Shown piece by piece: positions 17,599 to 26,679 of a DNA stretch of 64,000 bases. Origin of the DNA: Anaeropeptidivorans aminofermentans. GTDB taxonomy: Bacteria; Bacillota; Clostridia; Lachnospirales; UBA5962. Within the stretch, counting starts at the first letter, position 1; each line of letters opens with the position of its first letter. Both the position numbers and the translations under genes were made by a program. The DNA is taken from assembly GCF_940670685.1 (NCBI RefSeq), contig NZ_OW711693.1, forward strand, positions 1-64,000, in the 5' to 3' direction. The notes beneath the pieces are model-generated. The model was given only the letters and a program-made list of their open reading frames with translations. It did not search any database and was not told the DNA's origin.

Positions 17599-17797
17599 TA
17601 TAATTCTTGATTTTATAAAGGTTAAAATGTATTATATATATATTACTTATTAGACAATGTTTTAAAGTCGTTTATTGTGTATTCAGGCTGCTAAAATTAT
17701 AGGTGTAAAAATTATTGATAAGAATGAAGCCTTTATTCTACTTTTTAAAAAGGACATGCCCTGGTAACTCTTTTAATTATTATAGGGGAGTTTTTAT

Positions 17798-18712
17798 ATG
17801 AAAAAACTTAAGTTAATATATAACCCCAATGCAGGGGATAAGAGTTTTAAAAACAAGCTTGACAGCTGCATCAGAGTGCTTCAAGAGGGCGGCTTTGACG
17901 TGAGTATTTTTCGAAGCGTCCAAAAAGGCAGTATTGAAGAGCATATTGCAGGTCTTCAAGATGAAAATATCGATACTATAGTAACCTGCGGCGGCGACGG
18001 TACGATTAATATGACCATCAATGCCATTATGGAAAATAAGCTTAATGTAAAGCTTGGCATCATACCCAGCGGTACGGCCAATGATTATGCTTCTTTTCTG
18101 GGTATGCCCAAAGAGCCCGAGGAAGCCTGTAAGATTATCGCCAAAGGAAATACCTTAAAAAGCGACATCGGCATCGTAAACGGAAAGTATTTCGTCAATG
18201 TATGCGGCGCTGGCCTTTTAACCAATATTTCCCAGAATATCGATGAGAATTTTAAAAATACCCTTGGCAAACTTGCTTATTATATTAAAGGCATAGAGCA
18301 GGTGCAAAACTTTGTTCCCATGCCTGTAAGAGTTACCAATTCCAAGGAAGTAATAGAAGAAAATGTTTATTTAATTTTAGTTCTTAACAGTGCAGGAGCG
18401 GGAAGCTTTGACAGGCTTGCGCCAAAGGCCTCTATTTATGATGGGGTTTTTGATTTTATCGCTTTTAAATCCGTTCCTATTAAGGACATCGCTCTTTTAT
18501 TTTTAAAGATATTTAAAGGGGATTATCTTGATGACCCTAATATTATATACTTTCAGGATAATTATATAAAGATAGAATCTACTGCGGAAGAAACCAACGA
18601 GCTTTTTCTTGAAACCGATATAGACGGGGAAAGAGGCCCTGATATGCCTGTGGAAATCAGGAATATCCCTGCTGCAATAGAGGTTTATTACAATAAGGAT
18701 AAGGATATATAA
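17798..18712 (+). CDS. Diacylglycerol kinase-family lipid kinase (YegS/DgkB-like)
   Basis: The 304-residue protein belongs to the DAGK catalytic family. It starts KLIYNPNAG, has the nucleotide motif GGDGT at 65-69 and the second conserved motif PSGTANDYA at 90-98. This family phosphorylates diacylglycerol or related lipids in membrane lipid turnover. Which lipid is used cannot be read from sequence. An AGGGGAG site precedes the ATG. argS follows 57 bases downstream of the stop. Confidence 0.9.
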   Translation: MKKLKLIYNPNAGDKSFKNKLDSCIRVLQEGGFDVSIFRSVQKGSIEEHIAGLQDENIDTIVTCGGDGTINMTINAIMENKLNVKLGIIPSGTANDYASFLGMPKEPEEACKIIAKGNTLKSDIGIVNGKYFVNVCGAGLLTNISQNIDENFKNTLGKLAYYIKGIEQVQNFVPMPVRVTNSKEVIEENVYLILVLNSAGAGSFDRLAPKASIYDGVFDFIAFKSVPIKDIALLFLKIFKGDYLDDPNIIYFQDNYIKIESTAEETNELFLETDIDGERGPDMPVEIRNIPAAIEVYYNKDKDI

Positions 18713-18769
18713 AATATACTTTATTTCATAAAATTTTGACATGATTATTTAAAATATTTGGAGGAAATT

Positions 18770-20464
18770 ATGGATTTTAAACTTGAACTGGCAGATAAGC
18801 TTTCAAAAGCTCTTTCCATCAGCACAGAGGAAGCTTACGCAGGCATTGAAATACCCGCAAATTCGGAAATGGGCGATTATTCCTTCCCGTGCTTTAAACT
18901 TGCAAAAACTTTAAGGAAATCCCCTAATATTATTGCTAAGGAAGCCGCCGAATCTATCGCTTCTGAGGGCATTATCGAATCTGTGGAAAGCCTTTCTGCT
19001 TATATTAATTTTAAACTGAAAAAAACGGCTTACGTTCAAAATGTGATTGAAGAGGTGCTGGAAAAAGGCGCACTTTACGGAAGCTCTGATATGGGTAGCG
19101 GAAAAAATGTGGTGATGGATTATTCTTCCCCTAACGTTGCGAAGCCTTTCCATGTAGGCCATCTGCGTACAACGGTTATCGGTGCCGCTCTTTATAATAT
19201 TTATAAATTTTTAGGATATAATGCTATTTCCGTAAACCATTTAGGAGACTGGGGAACTCAGTTCGGCAAAATGATTGTCGCCTATAAAAATTGGGGAAAC
19301 AAGGATTTAGTTGAAGAAAGAGGCATTAAAGAGCTTGTAAGCCTTTATGTAAAATTCCATGACGAAGCCGACAAAAACCCCGTTCTTAACGATGAAGCAA
19401 GAAATTGGCTTCTGAAAATGCAGGAAGGGGACGGCGAGGCATTAAAGCTTTGGAAATGGATTGTAGAAATCAGCATGAAGGAATTTAATGCTGTTTATGA
19501 CAGGCTTCATATTCAGTTTGACTATTTCACCGGTGAGAGCTTTTATAATGATAAAATGTGGCCTATCGTAGAGGAGCTTAAGGAAAAGAACCTTCTTGTT
19601 GAAAGCGATGGCGCTATGATTGTGGACTTATCCGAATATAATATGCCGCCTTGCCTGATTTTAAGAAGCGACGGCGGAACACTTTATCCTACAAGGGATA
19701 TTGCCGCCGCAAAATACAGAAAGCAGCAATTTGATTTTTACAAATCCCTTTATATCACAGGCTCGGAGCAGAAGCTTCATTTTGCCCAGTGGTTTAAGGT
19801 GCTTGAGCTTATGGGCTATGAATGGGCAAAGGATATGGACCATATCCCTTATGGTCTTGTAAACCTTGAATCCGGAAAGCTTTCCACCAGAAGCGGCAAT
19901 GTGATTTTTATGGAAGATATTTTAAACGAAGCTGTAAATAAAACGAAAGAAATCATTGAAGAAAAAAACCCCGGCCTTGCAAATAAGGAGGAGGTCGCGG
20001 AAAAGATTGGTATCGGCGCTATTATTTTTAATGATTTATATAATTCAAGGATTAAAGACGTTCTCTTCTCTTGGGACAGAATGCTTAACTTTGAAGGGGA
20101 AACTGCCCCTTATGTTCAGTACACCCATGCGAGGGCAGGAAGCATTTTGGAAAAAGCCGGTGATTTCGATTATTCAGACGCCGATTATTCTGTTCTTACA
20201 GATGATGCGTCTTATGAGGTTGCGAAGCTTTTATACAGTTATCCCGATAAAATAAAGGAAGCGGCTGAAAGATATGAGCCTTATTTAATTACAAGGCATC
20301 TTGTGGATATCGCGCAGGCCTTTAATAAGTTCTATCAGGATAATTCAATTTTAAATTCTCCTGATGCAGAAAAGAAGGCACGCTTAAAGCTTACCAGTGC
20401 CGTAAAGCAGATTATTAAGTCAGGGCTTGCCCTTATTAATGTTTCGGCCCCCGAAAAGATGTAA
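18770..20464 (+). CDS. argS: Arginyl-tRNA synthetase
   Basis: The enzyme charges tRNA-Arg. The 564-residue length is typical. The N-terminal Arg_tRNA_synt domain is followed by the class I signature HVGH at 128-131 in PNVAKPFHVGHLRTT. The KMSKS-equivalent loop is KLSTRSG and the C-terminal DALR anticodon domain ends in the usual pattern. The ATG at 18770 follows GGAGG at 18760-18764. It is probably cotranscribed with the upstream lipid kinase. Confidence 0.97.
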   Translation: MDFKLELADKLSKALSISTEEAYAGIEIPANSEMGDYSFPCFKLAKTLRKSPNIIAKEAAESIASEGIIESVESLSAYINFKLKKTAYVQNVIEEVLEKGALYGSSDMGSGKNVVMDYSSPNVAKPFHVGHLRTTVIGAALYNIYKFLGYNAISVNHLGDWGTQFGKMIVAYKNWGNKDLVEERGIKELVSLYVKFHDEADKNPVLNDEARNWLLKMQEGDGEALKLWKWIVEISMKEFNAVYDRLHIQFDYFTGESFYNDKMWPIVEELKEKNLLVESDGAMIVDLSEYNMPPCLILRSDGGTLYPTRDIAAAKYRKQQFDFYKSLYITGSEQKLHFAQWFKVLELMGYEWAKDMDHIPYGLVNLESGKLSTRSGNVIFMEDILNEAVNKTKEIIEEKNPGLANKEEVAEKIGIGAIIFNDLYNSRIKDVLFSWDRMLNFEGETAPYVQYTHARAGSILEKAGDFDYSDADYSVLTDDASYEVAKLLYSYPDKIKEAAERYEPYLITRHLVDIAQAFNKFYQDNSILNSPDAEKKARLKLTSAVKQIIKSGLALINVSAPEKM

Positions 20465-20470
20465 TATAAC

Positions 20471-20607
20471 TATAGTAAACTTCTTATGAAGCAGTAATGA
20501 ACTAATTTATTATAGACTCAAAAATATCAATTTCCTTCGGAAACAGTATATTTTTTAGTCTATGGAGTTATCCGGTTTGGGCTGCTTTTAATGTTAAATT
20601 TACTATA
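20471..20607 (-). repeat. Family A palindromic element
   Basis: It is 137 bases from TATAGTAAACTTCTTATG to ATGTTAAATTTACTATA. The apex is TTTCCTTCGGAAA. It lies seven bases after the argS stop. Confidence 0.85.
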
Positions 20608-21389
20608 AAACCAAATGAAGTAAAGTTTTAGCTATGAATTCACTCTCTTCGTGAAATTATTTATATAAATCAAGAATATAAAATTGTACTTTAAACGGCA
20701 GGAACTGTTCTTGCCGTTTTTTATGAGTTGCTATAATTAAAGAAATTTGAAAGATTATAGAAGTGCAAGCTTGCAAATAGTTTTTTCAGGGGAGCACTCT
20801 TCTTATATAGTGAAATAGTTCTTTGAGGAAGTAATAGAAATCTATTTTTCATAAATGGTTTAATATAACAGGAGCACTTACATAAGCTATTCTACGGTTT
20901 TTGTTACTGTAATAAACTTAAAGGGTTTTACTTACAGCTAAGAAAGATAAAAAGTTGTTTATTAATTTATATTATTAGAGTTGGGCTTCTTTTTTATTTT
21001 ATTGAGGTTCAGCAAATGGTAGATTATTTTCAAAAGAAAACTTATTATTTTCTTAACAGCATATTTCCATGAATATAAAGAGAAAAATTAAGTAAATTAT
21101 TAAGTTTTATTACAATTGTAAATTTCTCTGTTTTAAATGAAACCTTATAAATTATTTACCGTATTTATTGATATGAACGGTGAAATAGTAAATGAATTTA
21201 AGAATATAGGTTTATTTGCTATATGCCATAAGGATTATTAAACCTTAATAAAATATTTTACAAAATGCTTGATTTTACAGATTTATAAGGAATTTGGATA
21301 TGCATTAAAGGCTTGTAAATTTTCCTTATATTAATCTGCAAAAGGGCAAAGAAATTTTAGCGAAATCATGGTTAAAGGAGATGTATATT
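20608..21389. other. Long intergenic region with terminator and worn repeats
   Basis: The region holds the terminator at 20693-20722, an F fragment at about 20757-20812 (GAAGTGCAAGCTTGCAAATAG) and a worn C copy at about 20806-20915 (TTTTTCATAAATGG). From 20940 to 21360 it is AT-rich with no gene seen. Confidence 0.45.
20693..20722 (+). terminator. Rho-independent terminator
   Basis: The stem AAACGGCAGGAAC / GTTCTTGCCGTTT has a single-base loop and runs into TTTTTT. It is 229 bases after argS with a family A element between. Confidence 0.85.
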
Positions 21390-22103
21390 GTGAACTGCTA
21401 TACGCATAGCCAGAAAGAAGCTGTTACAAGATGCAGCGAATGCGGCAATTATATATGTGAAGAATGTGCCGTAGATGTTAATGGAAGATATATGTGCAAA
21501 AAGTGCGTGGAAAAGGTTGCTTCCGGAAGAGGCGGCGGCCACGGCGAAAGAAATCATTATAGAAGAAGCAGGCCGCCTATGGCGCCGGGGATGCCGGAAC
21601 CTATAAAAGACATTAATGCTTTTTTCCTGTTCTGCCTTTCTGCTATACCGGGGCTCAACTATATGTATATGGGACTGATGAAAAGAGGGCTTTTCTTTAT
21701 GTCAAGCTTCTTCCTCCTTATATTTTTAACTGCCTTTTTAAGTGCTCCTTCCATATTGTTCATTGTTTTTATATTAATGTGCTATTCTTTCTTTGACGGA
21801 TTTAATTACAGAAGGCATATTCTTCTTGGCGAATATGTAAAAGATGACGTGAATGATATTGCCCCATTTTTCATTAAGTATAAAGGCATTATAATTATGG
21901 GTGTTGTTCTTGTTGCAGCATTAAGCGCTTTTAAGAAATTAGGCTATTATTTTGAAAGAGTATTCTATAATCTTTTAGGGGATACAGGTTATTGGTTCTT
22001 ATATGACTTTTTCAATACCTTAATCGGCGGATTTATTATTATTGCAGGTATATTCATTATATATAGGGCTTTCATAAATAAAAACAGCGATTCCCAGAAA
22101 TAA
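21390..22103 (+). CDS. B-box-type zinc finger membrane protein
   Basis: The 237-residue protein has an N-terminal B-box-like double zinc finger with ligands C3, H6, C15, C18, C23, C26, C36 and C39. A Gly/Arg-rich linker follows (about 45-70), then hydrophobic segments around residues 78-140, 165-182 and 205-230, resembling TM2-like proteins of Clostridia. The GTG at 21390 is the preferred start: AAAGGAG lies nine bases ahead, while the ATG at 21381 touches the ribosome site. It may sense or scaffold something at the membrane; function is unknown. Confidence 0.8.
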   Translation: MNCYTHSQKEAVTRCSECGNYICEECAVDVNGRYMCKKCVEKVASGRGGGHGERNHYRRSRPPMAPGMPEPIKDINAFFLFCLSAIPGLNYMYMGLMKRGLFFMSSFFLLIFLTAFLSAPSILFIVFILMCYSFFDGFNYRRHILLGEYVKDDVNDIAPFFIKYKGIIIMGVVLVAALSAFKKLGYYFERVFYNLLGDTGYWFLYDFFNTLIGGFIIIAGIFIIYRAFINKNSDSQK

Positions 22104-22202
22104 TATTTTTATTTGATAGATTTAAAGTCATATGCTATAATATAACATTATTTTGGATTATTTTGTAATATTATCAAGAGCAGAGGAATTAAATGCAGTA
22201 TT

Positions 22203-22249
22203 GAACTCTACGTTTACGCACAAATTTGTGCATGATCGTAGAGTTTTTT
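22203..22249 (+). terminator. Rho-independent terminator with nested palindrome
   Basis: The outer stem AACTCTACG / CGTAGAGTT encloses a perfect GCACAAATTTGTGC palindrome and runs into TTTTTT. A second hairpin ATGTTGCG...TGCGACAT with internal GAGTTCAACTC follows at 22253-22282. Confidence 0.82.
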
Positions 22250-22343
22250 ATTATGTTGCGTCGAGTTCAACTCTGCGACATATTAAGATATAGTAAAAAT
22301 TTAAGTATTTGACATTAAAGTATAGGAGTATGGACAGGAATTA

Positions 22344-22352
22344 TGTTATAAT
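22344..22352 (+). promoter_or_regulatory. Extended -10 promoter of parAB
   Basis: TGTTATAAT is a perfect extended -10 (TGnTATAAT) 52 bases before the parA ATG. No good -35 lies at 17 bases; a TTGACA is at 22309-22314, which is too far. Confidence 0.5.
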
Positions 22353-22403
22353 CAAGAAAGCAATCCAAAAAGGATTTGACATCATGAAAAATGGCGAGGG
22401 AAT

Positions 22404-23219
22404 ATGGAAAAAACGTTCAACAAGCAGAAAAGGCCTAGGAGTGGAGATAAATTGAGCAGAGTAATTGCTGTTGCAAATCAAAAGGGAGGCGTGGGTAAGA
22501 CCACAACCACAATCAATTTAAGCGCTAGCCTAGCTGAAATGGGTAAAAAGGTGCTTGTAATTGACAGCGACCCCCAGGGGAATACAACAAGCGGCTTTGG
22601 CATAGAGAAGGACAATTTAACGGAAACCCTTTACAATATTTTGCTTGGCGAGAGCTATTTGGAAAAGGTTATGGTGACTACCCCCGTTGAAAATCTGTCT
22701 TTGATTCCTGCCAATATGAACTTGGCAGGCTCTGAAATAGAGCTTATATCCTATGAAAACAGAGAATATATCTTGAAAAATGTGTTAGACAACACAAGGT
22801 ATTTATATGATTTTGTATTAATAGACTGTCCGCCTTCTCTCAATCTGCTGACAATAAATGCCCTTACGGCAGCAGACTCTATTTTGGTTCCTATCCAATG
22901 TGAGTATTTTGCCTTAGAAGGGCTTACCCAGCTTCTTCATACAATAAAGCTTGTTCAAAAACAGCTGAATCCTTTATTGAAAATTGAAGGGGTCGTATTT
23001 ACCATGTATGACGCAAGAACGAATCTTTCCATGCAGGTGGTAGAGGAGGTAAAGAAATTTCTTGATAAAGATGTTTACAGAAGCATCATACCGAGAAATG
23101 TCCGTTTAAGCGAAGCCCCAAGCTATGGCCTGCCCATAAGCATGTACGATAAGAAGTCCAAAGGGGCGGAAGCTTATGAATTATTGGCAGAAGAGGTTAT
23201 TGAAAGGGGGAACTATTAA
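22404..23219 (+). CDS. parA: Chromosome-partitioning ATPase ParA/Soj
   Basis: The deviant Walker A ATPase works with ParB and origin-proximal parS to segregate and control origins. With the ATG at 22404 it is 271 residues with KGGVGKTT at 27-34; ERNVRLSEAPS-type PRNVRLSEAPSYG is the conserved C-terminal block. A TTG at 22452 with GGAG five bases before it gives MSRVIAVANQKGG, exactly the usual Soj N-terminus, and is the better-supported start (255 residues). The next gene parB starts right at the stop codon, so the pair is translationally coupled. Confidence 0.95.
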   Translation: MEKTFNKQKRPRSGDKLSRVIAVANQKGGVGKTTTTINLSASLAEMGKKVLVIDSDPQGNTTSGFGIEKDNLTETLYNILLGESYLEKVMVTTPVENLSLIPANMNLAGSEIELISYENREYILKNVLDNTRYLYDFVLIDCPPSLNLLTINALTAADSILVPIQCEYFALEGLTQLLHTIKLVQKQLNPLLKIEGVVFTMYDARTNLSMQVVEEVKKFLDKDVYRSIIPRNVRLSEAPSYGLPISMYDKKSKGAEAYELLAEEVIERGNY

Positions 23220-24083
23220 TTGGCAGTACAAAAGAGAGGTTTAGGCAAAGGCCTTGGTGCCTTAATATCGACGGAAGAAAAAGCTGAAGATAAAGGCAGC
23301 GTTATAGAAATTGATATTAATAAAATAGAGCCCAATAAAGATCAGCCCAGGAAAAACTTCAATCAGGACAGTTTGAATGAGCTTGCGGAATCCATAAAGG
23401 AATTCGGTGTTATACAGCCTCTTATTTTGAATGAAAAGGACGGCTATTATACCATCGTCGCCGGAGAAAGAAGATGGCGGGCGGCAAGAATAGCAAAATT
23501 AAACACTGTTCCGGCAATTATAAGAAATTATGGGGATTTGGAAACTTTACAAATAGCTCTCATAGAAAATATTCAAAGAGAGGACTTAAACCCCATAGAG
23601 GAAGCCCTTTGCTATCAAAAGCTGATAGACATATTTTTCTTTAAAAAAGAAGATATAGCCGCAAAAGTAGGCAAAAGCAGGAACACCATAGGCAGCATGA
23701 TTTCTTTATTGAGTCTTGATCCCAGAGTGCAGAATTTTATTACAGAGGGAAGACTTCTCATAGGGCACGGCAGAAGGCTTCTGGATATCAGCGATAATAG
23801 CCTGCAATTTGAAGCGGCTGAAAGAATCATGGAAAATGAATTAAGTGTAAAAGAAGCAGGCCTTTTAATAGACAGGCTCTTGAAGGAAGGCACTGAAAAG
23901 AAAAAAATCGTAGAAAAGTCTTCGCCTCTATATGCAAGGCTTGAAGACGACCTTAAAAATATATTCGGTACCAAAGTAAATATAAAAGACGGAAAGAATA
24001 AAGGTAAAATTGAAATCGAATACTATTCAGAAGATGAGCTTGACAGGCTTATGGGCATATTTAAATCTTTTAGCAGGGAGTAA
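23220..24083 (+). CDS. parB: Chromosome-partitioning protein ParB/Spo0J
   Basis: ParB is a CTP-dependent clamp that loads at parS and recruits SMC and ParA. The 287-residue protein has the ParB/Srx N-terminal CTPase domain with GERRWRAARIAKL, the EALCYQKL region, the HTH AAKVGKSRNTIGSMISLL, and a C-terminal dimer domain. It starts at a TTG directly after the parA stop, with AGGGGG in the end of parA. I saw no full parS site in the window. Confidence 0.95.
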   Translation: MAVQKRGLGKGLGALISTEEKAEDKGSVIEIDINKIEPNKDQPRKNFNQDSLNELAESIKEFGVIQPLILNEKDGYYTIVAGERRWRAARIAKLNTVPAIIRNYGDLETLQIALIENIQREDLNPIEEALCYQKLIDIFFFKKEDIAAKVGKSRNTIGSMISLLSLDPRVQNFITEGRLLIGHGRRLLDISDNSLQFEAAERIMENELSVKEAGLLIDRLLKEGTEKKKIVEKSSPLYARLEDDLKNIFGTKVNIKDGKNKGKIEIEYYSEDELDRLMGIFKSFSRE

Positions 24084-24089
24084 TTGCAG

Positions 24090-24638
24090 GTGAACGGTTT
24101 TATTACTTTAGAAAACGACGTATTTATTTATGTATTATTAGGATTATTGGCTATCAGTATTATTGCTATTATTATACTTTTGGTTTTGTTCTATAAATTG
24201 AATAAAAGAATAAATAAGTTTATGGGGACAAAAAGCTCCAGGCATAGTATAGAAGAAATTCTTACAGATTATTATGCCTATGTGGAAGCCGTAGACAATA
24301 AATATGAAAAAGCTGTAAGTGACATAGAAGAACTTTTTGAAAGGCTGAAGCCCTGTATTCAAAAGGTGGGAATCGTAAGATACAATCCCTTTGAAAACAT
24401 GGGAGGGGATTTATCCTATGCCCTTGCTTTACTTGATGCAAATGATGATGGTATTATAATAAACACTATTTTCTCAAGAGACGGCTCTCATACATACTGC
24501 AAGCCTGTTGAAAATGGAAAGTCCACCTATGGCTTATCTTATGAAGATGAGACTGCCCTTAAAAAAGCCATGGGTCTTGTCCAAAACAAGCCGAGAGGAA
24601 CCGAAGCATTGAAGATGGCTGCAAAAGCGGGAGAATAA
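24090..24638 (+). CDS. DUF4446 membrane protein
   Basis: The 182-residue protein has one N-terminal transmembrane helix (about 9-33), a coiled segment and a cytosolic domain with the DUF4446 pattern IQKVGIVRYNPFENMGGDLSYALALLD and NTIFSRDGSHTYCKPV. The family sits after parAB in many Clostridia; its role is unknown. The GTG at 24090 is preferred, since CAGGGAG at the end of parB is nine bases away; a TTG at 24084 is too close. It is the third gene of the parAB operon. Confidence 0.85.
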   Translation: MNGFITLENDVFIYVLLGLLAISIIAIIILLVLFYKLNKRINKFMGTKSSRHSIEEILTDYYAYVEAVDNKYEKAVSDIEELFERLKPCIQKVGIVRYNPFENMGGDLSYALALLDANDDGIIINTIFSRDGSHTYCKPVENGKSTYGLSYEDETALKKAMGLVQNKPRGTEALKMAAKAGE

Positions 24639-25161
24639 GGGTCTTAAAAACCATAATAGTCCTCTCTATGGAAAAATCTGCCCACTTATAATACATAAAA
24701 TAATATAAAATAACTTTTTAATAAGAGCTAAAATTTTGAAGCGAAAGTTCTCAATAAGGAATTTTCCGAAAGATTTTAGCTTATTTTATATGATATAGTT
24801 AATTTGTCTTTATTCCGAAGTGAATATTGGGCTTGAAATGATATACCGCTTGTTAAAATTTAAAACTGCTTTTCCCTTTTTAATTTTAAATAGGGTTGTT
24901 CTTAAGTCTTATAAATAAACTTGGTCTTTTCTAAGTTTATTTATTATATCCGATAAGAAAAAACAATAAAATCTTTGCTCCGGGAAATGCCGTTAGATTT
25001 AAAATGTCGTTAAACAATAATTCAATCCAATCACAGGATTTTCTCTGTTTCATTTGACAATGTACTATTTCATATCGAATCAAGTAAGGATAATAAAAGG
25101 ATTATTTATTCGGCTGGTATAAATAAAATGAATTAAATATGCTTTTTTTAGGGAGGTCATC
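24639..25161. other. Intergenic region with split B element and hairpins
   Basis: An imperfect inverted pair TAAGAGCTAAAAT / ATTTTAGCTTA spans 24718-24791 and could end the parAB transcript. The left half of a B element is at about 24795-24840 (ATAGTTAATTTGTCTTTATTCCG). Its right tail (TTGACAATGTACTATTTCATATCGAATCAAGTA) appears at about 25052-25086, as if some 200 bases separate the two. A hairpin ATAAATAAACTTGG...CTAAGTTTATTTAT is at 24913-24946. No gene is seen. Confidence 0.5.
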
Positions 25162-25458
25162 ATGAATAAAAAAATATCTAAAAAAGCCATAAATAAGATT
25201 CTATTTCTTATTATATTATCCATTGTATTAATTTTTGTGGTAGGGCCTATGGCGGATTACTTTTGGGGACCGGTTTCAAAATATATTTATATTCTATCCT
25301 TGGCAATCCTCATTTGGGCGGCTGTTTTAGCCCAGCGTAAAGCAAGATGCCCTTACTGCGGAGGACCTGTAAAATTAGACGATATATTTCAGTCAAAGAA
25401 AAAGGCAAGATATTGCCAAAACTGCGGAAAGCCCATTGAAATTGATGAAAAGAATTAA
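25162..25458 (+). CDS. Small membrane protein with C-terminal zinc ribbon
   Basis: The 98-residue protein has two hydrophobic helices (about 12-30 and 40-58). A C-terminal zinc ribbon follows, with CPYCGG and CQNCGK pairs spaced 18 residues apart. Function is unknown. The GGGAGG ribosome site is strong. A frameshifted paralogue follows 138 bases later, so this is the intact member of a duplicated pair. Confidence 0.75.
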   Translation: MNKKISKKAINKILFLIILSIVLIFVVGPMADYFWGPVSKYIYILSLAILIWAAVLAQRKARCPYCGGPVKLDDIFQSKKKARYCQNCGKPIEIDEKN

Positions 25459-25460
25459 AG

Positions 25461-25570
25461 ATATAGTAAGATATTCCAAGGGAGTATACAAAACTTATCT
25501 TTTATAAAGGTCTTATATTTAGCTATTAAAATATACGGTTTTGCTGCTGTGATGAAATTTGCTTACTATG
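25461..25570. repeat. Worn A/C-type element
   Basis: It runs from ATATAGTAAGATATTCC to ATGAAATTTGCTTACTATGG, with ATTAAAATATACGGTTTTGCTGCTG in one arm. It sits in the leader of the frameshifted gene. Confidence 0.5.
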
Positions 25571-25596
25571 GTTGATTTATTGGGGTGGTTTTATTT

Positions 25597-25876
25597 ATGG
25601 CTGAAAAAGAGAAAGTTTCAGGCAAAGCGTTAAAAAGAATCCTTTTTCTTATAATATTAGCCTACGCCATTTTATTTATTGGATCAATGATAAGTTTTTA
25701 TCTCCATTTTTTATCTCTTCTTCTCATTGCCATTGATATTGTTTTGATGTTTGATATTTCAAGATGTTCAAACTGCGGAAGGTTTATACATTTAAATATG
25801 ATTTTCAAAGCAAGAAAAGGACATTGTGTGTTGCAATAAGTGCGGCGAAATTATTGAGATAGATGAAAAAAATTAA
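25597..25876 (+). pseudogene. Frameshifted paralogue of the zinc-ribbon membrane protein
   Basis: The ATG at 25597 (after GGGGTGG) opens a protein like the gene at 25162: two membrane helices, then RCSNCGRFIHL. The frame then hits TAA at 25837-25839. Shifting frame by one base near 25825-25835 restores CCNKCGEIIEIDEKN ending at 25876, which matches CQNCGKPIEIDEKN of the paralogue. So the second CxxC is lost in the reading frame. This is a real frameshift or a single-base sequence error; the site has no long homopolymer. Confidence 0.78.
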
Positions 25877-25912
25877 AAGCTAATGGTATTTTATAAAATA
25901 CCATTAGCTTTT
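25875..25912. terminator. Perfect 38-base palindrome, bidirectional terminator
   Basis: AAAAGCTAATGGTATTTTA is followed directly by its exact reverse complement, giving a 19-base stem with A and T flanks. It overlaps the stop of the frameshifted gene and would terminate in both directions. Confidence 0.88.
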
Positions 25913-25954
25913 AGGGCATACAAGCAAAAAGCTTTAGTGCAAGGAGGGAATTTT

Positions 25955-26490
25955 CTGAAATTAGTGTTTTTAATCGGGGACGGCGCAGTAGGAAAAATGA
26001 CAGTGGGACAGGAACTTATGCAAATTACAGATTTGCGTTTGTTTCATAATCATATGACTATTGAACCGATTATTGAAATATTCGGCTATTTTCACGGGGA
26101 AGTAATAACTAAAATGAGAGAGGTTATTTTTGAAGAATTTGCCGCATCAAATAATTATGGATTAATATTTACATATTTATGGGCCTTTGACCAGAAGTCG
26201 GATTGGGATTATATTGAACATGTAACCAACATATTTAGAAAAAACAATGCTGATGTTTATTATGTGGAGTTAATTGCATCCCAAGAAATATTACTGAAAA
26301 CCGCCTAAAGCATAAGGCTTCAAAGCGGGATATTGAATTTTCTAATAAAAGGCTGATAAGCGATAATAAGAATTACCGCTGCGTAAGTAACGATGGTGAG
26401 ATAAAGTTTGATAATTATATTAAAATTGATAATTCTAATCTTTCGGCAGAAGCTGCTGCAAAAAGGATAAAAGAACAATTTAATTTATAA
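25955..26490 (+). pseudogene. Frameshifted P-loop kinase-like ATPase
   Basis: The protein begins KLVFLIGDGAVGKMTVGQELM, a P-loop, and continues as a small AAA/shikimate-kinase-like ATPase (FHNHMTIEPIIEIFG, WAFDQKSDWDYIEHV). The frame stops at 26308. A different frame then continues with TENRLKHKASKRDIE and NYRCVSNDGEIKFDNYIKID to a TAA at 26490. The break lies near 26285-26300. The start next to AAGGAGGG is a CTG rather than ATG, so both the start and the frame look damaged. The intact family is an uncharacterised kinase-like group. Confidence 0.78.
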
Positions 26491-26495
26491 TAAGC

Positions 26496-26530
26496 AAAAT
26501 AAAAAGGCATGCACAATGCCTTTTTATTTT
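26496..26530. terminator. Rho-independent terminator
   Basis: AAAATAAAAAGGCAT / ATGCCTTTTTATTTT forms a 15-base perfect stem with a five-base loop. It works in both directions. Confidence 0.9.
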
Positions 26531-26547
26531 GTGCTATTTTGTAATTT

Positions 26548-26678
26548 TATAGTAAATTTTATCATGAGAAGTAACAAAGCCTATCATACTGGTTCAAAAA
26601 TGTATTTTTCTGAAGGAAACACGTATTCTTGAGCCTGCATAAGAATGTAGGGTTTTATTCCTGTTTAAATTTGCTATA
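26548..26678 (+). repeat. Family A palindromic element
   Basis: It runs from TATAGTAAATTTTATCATG to TTTAAATTTGCTATA. The apex is TTTTTCTGAAGGAAA. It ends two bases before the thiT stop codon on the minus strand. Confidence 0.83.
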
Positions 26679-26679
26679 A

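Noticed and set aside
22253-22282. ATGTTGCG...TGCGACAT hairpin as a parS-like site before parA
   Set aside because: Sequence does not match the parS consensus; it follows a terminator and could be part of the same 3' end structure.
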